5,377 nucleotides of DNA from Acidimicrobiales bacterium. GTDB taxonomy: Bacteria > Actinomycetota > Acidimicrobiia > Acidimicrobiales > Poriferisodalaceae. How positions within the stretch are numbered: position 1 is the stretch's first letter; the number at the start of each line of letters is the position of its first letter. Made by a program: the position numbers and the translations under genes. Positions 1 to 4,325 of this stretch are shown piece after piece. The DNA is taken from NCBI GenBank assembly GCA_020439485.1, contig JAGQSP010000060.1, positions 703-6,079 on the forward strand, in the 5' to 3' direction. Below the pieces are notes generated by a model. That model was not told where the DNA came from and searched no databases. It worked only from the letters and a program-made list of their open reading frames with translations.

Positions 1-137
1 GCCAACCCGGTGTGGTCGGCGACGTCGCTGACGGTCATCTCGATCTGGCTGGGACTGAAGGCGGTGAGAACCTCGATGCCTCGAGCCAATGCCTCGACGA
101 AGTCGCGGTCTTTGGCCAGTGCTCTGCGCGCTGCCAT
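1..137 (-). CDS. IclR-family transcriptional regulator, N-terminal fragment
   Basis: This is the first 45 codons of a gene that continues beyond the left edge. The ATG is at 137-135. The translation begins MAARRALAKDRDFVEALARG and continues with IEVLTAFSPS, MTVSDVADHTGL. The pattern FVEALARG-(I/L)EVL-AF, then MT-SEVA-TGL, is the typical start of the winged helix-turn-helix domain of IclR regulators, especially the PcaR/PobR/CatR-like branch. These bind operators as dimers or tetramers and sense small organic acids through a C-terminal domain, which is not visible here. The gene starts 4 nt after the VOC stop codon. A GAGG lies only 2 nt before the ATG, so translation is probably coupled to the upstream gene. 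Upstream in-frame codons offer no better start. Family assignment is firm from the motif; the effector and target genes are unknown, though the adjacent VOC gene is the obvious candidate. Confidence 0.85.
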   Translation of the reverse strand, partial: MAARRALAKDRDFVEALARGIEVLTAFSPSQIEMTVSDVADHTGL

Positions 138-141
138 GACC

Positions 142-672
142 TCAGCGGTAGTTGTTGTTCGAGGTGTGGTCGCCTGCCAACCAACGCTCGAGCGTGGCGT
201 GGGCATCCTGAACCCGATCGGAGGCGATCTCGTCGGCGTTGTCGACATCGACGGTGAACTCGAGCAGCATCCCGTTGGGATCTTCGGTGTAGAGCGAGCG
301 GCAGTAGCCATGCTCGAGCACGTAGGTTCCCTCGGGCTTCCAGTTGGCCGCGGTCAGGCGGCGTTCGAGCTCGGCTTGGCCGTCTGCGTCGACCTTGAGG
401 GCGATGTGGCGGAAAGGCGACGGTGTCAGGGCCGGGTCGAACAGGTCTTGATCGTCTTGGTTCGCGAACTGGAAGAAAGCCAGCGCGCTGCCATCGGCGA
501 GGCCGAAGAAGGTGTGGCAATAGACGCGAAGGGCGCCAAACAGTTCGTCGGCTTCCGACCAGCAGGCAACCAGCGGGAATCCGAGGATGTCTTCGTAGAA
601 GGCCCTCGTGGCCTCCTGGTCCTTGGTGAGGTATGCGGTGTGGTGAAGTCGTTGTGCGAGCGGGTTGGTCAT
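142..672 (-). CDS. VOC-superfamily (glyoxalase/extradiol dioxygenase-like) protein
   Basis: A 176-residue protein with two beta-alpha-beta-beta-beta modules (about residues 8-70 and 86-142), the usual size for a single-chain VOC enzyme. Module 1 opens with RLHHTAYLTKD and the helix ATRAFYEDILGFPLV. Module 2 opens with FRHIALKVD and closes with YTEDPNGMLLEF. H11, H89 and E138 occupy the positions of the His-His-Glu metal triad of extradiol dioxygenases; the fourth possible position, at the end of module 1, is Q68. This suggests a mononuclear metal enzyme, either a dioxygenase or a glyoxalase/lyase-type activity, but the substrate cannot be read from the sequence. The ATG at 672-670 is preceded by an AGGAGA-type ribosome site about 8 nt upstream (minus-strand copy of 680-685), which supports this start. 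The IclR gene follows after 4 nt, so the two are likely co-transcribed. A strong hairpin upstream (715-755) separates it from the membrane-protein gene, so it should have its own promoter in the roughly 40 nt before the start. I could not identify that promoter with confidence. Confidence 0.88.
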   Translation of the reverse strand: MTNPLAQRLHHTAYLTKDQEATRAFYEDILGFPLVACWSEADELFGALRVYCHTFFGLADGSALAFFQFANQDDQDLFDPALTPSPFRHIALKVDADGQAELERRLTAANWKPEGTYVLEHGYCRSLYTEDPNGMLLEFTVDVDNADEIASDRVQDAHATLERWLAGDHTSNNNYR

Positions 673-714
673 CGGATCTTCTCCTCGATTCTGGGTTGTT
701 CGTACTGTCTACAA

Positions 715-755
715 GCTCGGCCCGCGACCGCGTCGCCGCCGGTCGCGGGCCGAGC
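715..755 (-). terminator. Strong 16-bp hairpin, probable terminator of the membrane-protein gene
   Basis: Positions 715-730 (GCTCGGCCCGCGACCG) and 740-755 are perfect reverse complements, giving a 16-bp stem, almost all G/C, with a 9-nt loop. On the minus strand it begins 8 nt after the stop codon of the membrane-protein gene (TGA, 766-764), as expected for an intrinsic terminator. The sequence after the stem on that strand is TTGTAGACAG, which is not a clear U-tract. It is therefore either a U-poor terminator, as often proposed in high-GC bacteria, or an RNA-stabilising 3' hairpin. Confidence 0.75.
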
Positions 756-763
756 CCGAGTTG

Positions 764-1327
764 TCAGGCTTCGGCTTCGGTGGGGTTGTAGAGCAGCCCC
801 AGGAATGCGCCGTAGATCAGGTGCCAGAGCAAGATGCCGAAAGGCAGCTTCCAGCCGTCGGGGCCGTCGAACAAGAACAGCCCGTATCCCTGCTCGGGAA
901 CGTAGGCATAGGGCACCAGCAGGCCGGCGCTGATGATGGTCATGATCACGCCGTACACCAGGCCGTTGGCGACATTGTTCTTGATCCACTTGCTTGCGTC
1001 CTCGCGGAACATCACTGCCCACAACACGGCGAAGATGATTCCGTTGACGAAGTGCAGCGCGTGGCCGACGAAGAACGCGTCGGACGAGACCGCGAAGGCC
1101 CCCTCGGTCGCTACCGCTCCGTTGAAGCCGTCGGCGATCGTGGTGCCGAGGATGCCGTTGTAGAGCGGCCACGGCAGCACGGGCAACCCCACTGCGGGGA
1201 ACACGTAACCGAAGTACGTGCCGAGCTGTGTAGCGATGACGCCGATCACGAAGATGGCGCCGATTGGATGGGCATCGACATACTGCCGCCATCTCATCGA
1301 TGGTTCGCCCGGCTTTGCGTAGGACAT
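764..1327 (-). CDS. Small multi-pass integral membrane protein of unknown function
   Basis: A 187-residue protein with four likely membrane spans at about residues 21-45, 85-107, 120-143 and 161-180. A charged, mostly hydrophilic N-terminus (MSYAKPGEPSMRWRQYVDAH) precedes the first span. The region between spans 1 and 2 (residues 50-80) is Gly/Ala-rich and moderately hydrophobic and may be re-entrant. Histidines sit inside spans 2 and 4 within similar motifs, HFVNGIIFAVLWA (from residue 92) and HLIYGAFLGLLYN (from residue 169). This resembles small uncharacterised 4-TM families with an H-x-x-x-G signature, but I cannot name the family with certainty. No catalytic or transporter motif is recognisable. 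The ATG at 1327-1325 has a good ribosome site, AAGGGGG (minus-strand copy of 1334-1340), 6 nt upstream. The 89-nt gap to the upstream hydrolase gene contains promoter/operator-like sequence, and a strong hairpin follows the stop, so it may be transcribed on its own. The protein function is unknown. Confidence 0.85.
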   Translation of the reverse strand: MSYAKPGEPSMRWRQYVDAHPIGAIFVIGVIATQLGTYFGYVFPAVGLPVLPWPLYNGILGTTIADGFNGAVATEGAFAVSSDAFFVGHALHFVNGIIFAVLWAVMFREDASKWIKNNVANGLVYGVIMTIISAGLLVPYAYVPEQGYGLFLFDGPDGWKLPFGILLWHLIYGAFLGLLYNPTEAEA

Positions 1328-1371
1328 GAGGTACCCCCTTGGTTCTTCTCACATCCGGACTTTGTGTCCGT

Positions 1372-1411
1372 AGTGCGGTCAAACTAGCCGCACTGCGGTC
1401 GGCGATGCCAA
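1372..1411 (-). promoter_or_regulatory. Putative promoter with operator-like inverted repeat upstream of the membrane-protein gene
   Basis: On the minus strand a TTGGCA (-35-like, 1411-1406) is followed after 19 nt by TAGTTT (-10-like, 1386-1381). The -10 element lies in the 9-nt spacer of a perfect 7-bp inverted repeat, AGTGCGG (1372-1378) / CCGCACT (1388-1394), where a repressor dimer would block polymerase. The heptamer TGCGGTC also occurs twice in direct orientation (1374-1380, 1394-1400). The 19-nt spacing is longer than ideal, so the promoter call is tentative; the inverted repeat itself is certain. Confidence 0.3.
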
Positions 1412-1416
1412 CAAAG

Positions 1417-2088
1417 TCACCCATCGAGCAGACGTTCGTTCAACATGCTTCGAACTGCGGCGACCTCGACCGGCCTGATCCGATGTTCGGAGTCGTCGAA
1501 CAGGCGGGTGCTCACGCTTGCGCCGGCGGCTTCGAAGGCGGCCGCCGACTGTTGCATGCGGCCGAGGTCGATCCATGGGTCGTCGGTGCCGGCGCTGATC
1601 CACACCGGCATGCCCCCGAGGTCGCCTGCGATAGCCAGGTCGGTCCCCGCGGGGCCGATGCGGGCCCCGGTGAGCGCTGCCAGCCCTCCTCTCGGAACTG
1701 CGGTTCGGGCCACGTATTCGCAGGCCAGGCAGGCGCCCTGTGAAAATCCGAGCCAGACGACCTTGTGGCTGGGGATCGACTCGAGCAGGCTCGATTCCAT
1801 CTGGTCCAGGGCACTCAACGAACTCGACAGTTGCGGCTCGTTGGCCTGGGCGGGAGCCATGTGTCCCTCGGGGTACCAACTGCGATCACGAGTGGTCGGC
1901 AGTATCCAACAGACAGCGGGCAGGTCGACCGCCCGAATCAGGCTGTCGACGAGGTTCTGTGGTTGGTGGTCGCGTCCATGGATGGCCACTGCAACAGCCG
2001 CAGCCTGCCTGGGCGGTGGGCCGACCCGCTCGACACGCCACCCCCCTGGCTGCCAAACGTGGGGTCGATGTGTCCGCACAGCGGCCAA
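1417..2088 (-). CDS. Alpha/beta-hydrolase, phospholipase/carboxylesterase type
   Basis: A protein of about 223 residues, near the usual length for the phospholipase/carboxylesterase family (YpfH-like serine hydrolases). The visible landmarks are in the expected order: AIHGRD (residues 35-40), the HG oxyanion-hole strand; WLGFSQGACLA with the G-x-S-x-G nucleophile elbow and Ser116; ISAGTDDPWID with the acid at Asp170 (or Asp169); and DDSEHRI with His202. The cap region at residues 63-80 (LPTTRDRSWYPEGHMAP) is where these enzymes bind the acyl group. It probably hydrolyses esters or thioesters in the cytoplasm, as no signal peptide is seen; the true substrate is unknown. The start is uncertain. 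The longest frame begins with TTG at 2088 and an in-frame GTG lies at 2079. Neither has a Shine-Dalgarno sequence, and an in-frame stop (TAG, 2136-2134) excludes anything much longer. The gene is divergent from the MetE-like gene with about 100 bp between them. Confidence 0.85.
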   Translation of the reverse strand: MAAVRTHRPHVWQPGGWRVERVGPPPRQAAAVAVAIHGRDHQPQNLVDSLIRAVDLPAVCWILPTTRDRSWYPEGHMAPAQANEPQLSSSLSALDQMESSLLESIPSHKVVWLGFSQGACLACEYVARTAVPRGGLAALTGARIGPAGTDLAIAGDLGGMPVWISAGTDDPWIDLGRMQQSAAAFEAAGASVSTRLFDDSEHRIRPVEVAAVRSMLNERLLDG

Positions 2089-2182
2089 GCTACCAACTGG
2101 CGGCCAAAATCGGACTCGGCGGACTCGCGTCGCCTAGTGTCACCCAACGAACACGAAGGTCAGGTCGCGCTGGCCCAGACAC

Positions 2183-2186
2183 AGGA
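2183..2186 (+). promoter_or_regulatory. Ribosome binding site fixing the start of the MetE-like gene
   Basis: AGGA followed by 6 nt and ATG at 2193. The reading frame stays open upstream as far as 1740, where it overlaps the hydrolase gene on the other strand. This site, together with the family's expected N-terminus (a short lead-in to HTGSLPRP), places the true start at 2193 rather than further upstream. A GTG immediately precedes the ATG and could serve as a minor alternative. Confidence 0.6.
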
Positions 2187-2192
2187 TGTGTG

Positions 2193-3341
2193 ATGACTCT
2201 CGACCACGGCAGAATTCTCACCACCCACACGGGCAGCCTGCCCCGCCCCGACGACCTCATCTCGATCATGTGGGCCCGCGAGGACGGCGTGCCCGTCGAC
2301 GCCGACGCACTCGCCGGGCGCATCATTGCGGCGGTCGGCGAGATGGTCGACAAGCAGGTCGCGGCGGGCATCGACGTCGTGAACGACGGCGAGATGTCCA
2401 AGCCCAGCTACGCCACCTACGTCAAGGACAGGCTGCATGGCTTCGGCGGAGAGTCGGTCCAGGACTACTTCTTCGAAGATCTCGTCGACTACCCGCGCAG
2501 CGCCGAGATGGTGGCCGAGAACCCCGGCAGGCGAAAGCGGTCTGCGCCGGCTTGCACCGAGGAGATCGCGGTCAAGGACCGTCAGGCTGCGGTTACCGAC
2601 ATGGTGAACCTGACCAACGCGGCAAACGCTGCGGGCGCCTTCGCCACGTTCACCAGCGCCGCGTCGCCCGGTGTCGTCTCGTTGTTCTTCGGCAACCAGC
2701 ACTATGCGAACGACCGCGAGTATGTGATGGCCATCGCCGAGGCCATGCGCTTCGAGTACGAGGCCATCGCCGCAGCGGGTGCCACCGTGCAGGTCGACTG
2801 CCCCGACCTGGCCATGGGTCGCCACACGGCTTACGCCAGGCTCGACCGCGACCAGTTCCGCGATCGCATCGCTCTGAACGTCGAGGCCATCAACCACGCG
2901 GTGCGCAACATCCCGGCAGAGCAGCTTCGCATGCATCTGTGTTGGGGCAACTACCCCGGGCCCCACCACCACGATGTGCCGATCACCGACATCATCGACA
3001 TCGTCTGGGACGCGAAGCCCTCGACGATTCTGTTCGAGGCCGCAAACCCGCGCCATGCGCACGAGTGGGCCGTGTTCGAGACGCTCGAAGTACCTGACGG
3101 CAAGGTCTTGTGCCCCGGGGTCATCGAACCACAGTCGAACTGGATCGAACACCCCGAAGTGGTGGCTCAGCGCATCGAGCGTTATGCCCGCGTGCTGGGC
3201 CCGGACAAGGTCATGGCCGGGGTCGACTGCGGGTTCAGCGTGCATGTCGGCATACAGGGCATCGACCCAGATGTGGTCTGGGCCAAGCTGGGTTCGCTGG
3301 CCGAGGGCGCAGCCATCGCGTCCGGTCGCCTGTTCGGCTGA
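2193..3341 (+). CDS. MetE C-terminal-domain-type zinc methyltransferase (cobalamin-independent methionine synthase family)
   Basis: A 382-residue TIM-barrel protein corresponding to the C-terminal half of MetE, which normally spans about 750 residues; the N-terminal half is absent. It begins THTGSLPRP (residues 11-19), equivalent to the GSFPQT homocysteine-binding loop of MetE. VNDGEMSKPSY follows at 63-73. The zinc site is intact by alignment with E. coli MetE: H248 and C250 in MHLCWGN, E282 in ILFEAANP, and C346 in AGVDCGFS, matching H641, C643, E665 and C726. The MetE motif IDEPAL reads VDCPDLAM here (D202 kept, Glu replaced by Cys), as in shorter relatives. Those relatives include stand-alone methyltransferases and epoxyalkane:coenzyme M transferase, a zinc enzyme of about this length. 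It should activate a thiol for alkyl transfer. Whether the thiol is homocysteine and which molecule donates the alkyl group are not determined by the sequence. No methionine-biosynthesis gene is adjacent. Confidence 0.88.
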   Translation: MTLDHGRILTTHTGSLPRPDDLISIMWAREDGVPVDADALAGRIIAAVGEMVDKQVAAGIDVVNDGEMSKPSYATYVKDRLHGFGGESVQDYFFEDLVDYPRSAEMVAENPGRRKRSAPACTEEIAVKDRQAAVTDMVNLTNAANAAGAFATFTSAASPGVVSLFFGNQHYANDREYVMAIAEAMRFEYEAIAAAGATVQVDCPDLAMGRHTAYARLDRDQFRDRIALNVEAINHAVRNIPAEQLRMHLCWGNYPGPHHHDVPITDIIDIVWDAKPSTILFEAANPRHAHEWAVFETLEVPDGKVLCPGVIEPQSNWIEHPEVVAQRIERYARVLGPDKVMAGVDCGFSVHVGIQGIDPDVVWAKLGSLAEGAAIASGRLFG

Positions 3342-3361
3342 GCGGGCGTCGCCCGATCAGC
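3337..3361. terminator. Bidirectional terminator hairpin between convergent genes
   Basis: The arms 3337-3347 and 3351-3361 form GCTGA-CGGGC / GCCCG-TCAGC with a single G/A mismatch (3342/3356) and a 3-nt loop GTC. The hairpin covers the TGA stop of the MetE-like gene (3339-3341) and the TGA stop of the convergent hotdog gene (3359-3357), which are only 15 bp apart. A symmetric stem at a tail-to-tail junction is the usual form of a shared terminator. There is no U-tract on either side. Confidence 0.6.
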
Positions 3362-4271
3362 TCTGGGGATATCCGGGGTAGCTCTCTTTGAACACGCCCT
3401 GATGCAGCAACACCGTTGCTACGTGTCTGGCGGTGTCTGCCTCGATGACTCGCGACTCGGTCCAGTACGACTCCACGCGCCTGCTCTGCCCAACGCACAA
3501 CAGTTCTTTTTCGACGATGTAGGGCTGGCCTACGAACATCGGCCCGTCGACGGCACGGACCTCTAGGTCGATGAACAGCCCGTTGGCGGGGGTTCGCACG
3601 CCTGGCATGCCGCGTGTCTTGTTGGTCAGCACGCTGTACATCTCGAACGGCACTATCGGCCGACCCCACGGGTTGTCGGACGACTCGTACCAGGGGCTCG
3701 GCTCGGTGATGCGGTCGAGCTTCTGGCGCAACGAGAACGGGTACATGTGGCCGTTCCAGACATCCATGTCGATGGTGTGGGGCTCATCGACGACCACCCT
3801 GTCTCCGACTCGCAGACGGTCGATCACGTAGAGGGCGCCCGGGTCTTTCGCCTGCATCTCGGCCAGGCGGGTGCGCAGCGTTGTGGGGGCATCGGGATCT
3901 ATCGACGCAGAACCGGCCAGCACCGGGGATCCGTCGGCCTTGTGGGCCTCGATCGTCGCTGTGCCATCGCCGCTGTCTGTCAGCGAAGCCGTGACCGATT
4001 CTCCCTCGACGACCATGGTGCGAAAGTGCGAGCTGATGCACCCGGTCTCGAACCAGCGCCGACCCCAGACGTGGAAGCCCAGTGGGTCGATCTGGCTGAA
4101 GTGAGTGGGCCCCTCGATAGGTGCGCCCGCCAGCCCGAGCTTGGCCGCGGTCTCGTCGTCGTGAACGCTGGCGTGCCCGTCGTAGCTCTGGTCGGCGAGC
4201 ATCTGGGCCGGCATGCGCTGAGGCCCGAAATGGGTGTTGCCGTCGGTGATTATCACGGTGTCGAATGCCAT
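3357..4271 (-). CDS. Double-hotdog, MaoC-like protein (acyl-CoA dehydratase/thioesterase superfamily), function unknown
   Basis: A 304-residue protein that reads as two hotdog units, roughly residues 15-130 and 150-300. In the first, SVHDDETAAKLGLAGAPIEG (35-54) matches the H-x-D-x-x-A-x-x-x-G-x-x-G-x-I-x-x-G segment that follows the catalytic helix in MaoC-like hydratases, and HFRTMVVEGESVTASL (82-97) is a typical hotdog strand pair. In the second, WYESSDNPWGRPIVPFEM (194-211) occupies the equivalent position. The full hydratase-2 motif (G-D-x-N-P-x-H) is not intact in either half: unit 1 has D31 and H37 one residue too far apart without the Asn-Pro, and unit 2 has DNP without the His. A canonical hydratase is therefore uncertain; a thioesterase, a binding role or a divergent hydratase are all possible. 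The start ATG at 4271-4269 has GGGAG 9 nt upstream. It converges on the MetE-like gene and is divergent from ffh, so the neighbours give no pathway. Confidence 0.75.
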   Translation of the reverse strand: MAFDTVIITDGNTHFGPQRMPAQMLADQSYDGHASVHDDETAAKLGLAGAPIEGPTHFSQIDPLGFHVWGRRWFETGCISSHFRTMVVEGESVTASLTDSGDGTATIEAHKADGSPVLAGSASIDPDAPTTLRTRLAEMQAKDPGALYVIDRLRVGDRVVVDEPHTIDMDVWNGHMYPFSLRQKLDRITEPSPWYESSDNPWGRPIVPFEMYSVLTNKTRGMPGVRTPANGLFIDLEVRAVDGPMFVGQPYIVEKELLCVGQSRRVESYWTESRVIEADTARHVATVLLHQGVFKESYPGYPQS

Positions 4272-4289
4272 TCGGCGAGTCTCCCATGT

Positions 4290-4301
4290 GTTCGCCCGAA
4301 C
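4290..4301. repeat. Short palindrome in the divergent hotdog/ffh intergenic region
   Basis: GTTCG-CC-CGAAC, two perfect 5-bp arms with a 2-nt centre, lies in the 54-bp gap between the divergent starts. It sits 8 bp upstream of the ffh -10-like hexamer, so it falls between the -35 and -10 positions or over the -35. It could bind a dimeric regulator affecting both genes, or be chance. The arm order is opposite to the actinobacterial SOS box. Confidence 0.3.
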
Positions 4302-4308
4302 GCACGCC

Positions 4309-4314
4309 TATCCT
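4309..4314 (+). promoter_or_regulatory. Putative -10 element of ffh, implying a near-leaderless mRNA
   Basis: TATCCT matches the T-A-n-n-n-T -10 pattern. It ends 11 nt before the ffh ATG at 4326, so transcription would begin at about 4320-4322 and leave only about 4-6 nt of leader. No Shine-Dalgarno sequence is present between 4300 and 4325, consistent with leaderless initiation, which is common in actinobacteria. No convincing -35 hexamer is seen at the expected distance. Confidence 0.4.
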
Positions 4315-4325
4315 TTGTTCCCGTC

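Noticed and set aside
10..933. A 307-codon open frame on the plus strand
   Set aside because: It lies opposite the VOC and membrane-protein genes, which have clear motifs. Its translation is low-complexity Arg/Ala/Gly-rich toward the end, and it even crosses the intergenic hairpin. It is a GC-rich antisense artefact.
1740..2192. N-terminal extension of the MetE-like frame by 151 codons
   Set aside because: It overlaps the hydrolase gene antisense, is unlike any MetE N-terminal domain, and the ribosome site at 2183-2186 plus family length support the start at 2193.
2089..2192. SAM/SAH riboswitch upstream of the MetE-like gene
   Set aside because: The gap is short and I see no conserved riboswitch core or strong nested stems; only short dyads such as CTGGCCCAG are present.
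2160..3245. A 361-codon open frame on the minus strand
   Set aside because: It is opposite the MetE-like gene, whose conserved zinc ligands and motifs are all in the plus-strand frame. The minus-strand translation shows no family resemblance.
3784..4305. A 173-codon minus-strand frame starting upstream of the hotdog gene
   Set aside because: It is out of frame with the hotdog protein and Arg/Gly/His-rich without recognisable motifs. The alternative frame from 4271 has a Shine-Dalgarno sequence and coherent hotdog motifs over 304 residues.
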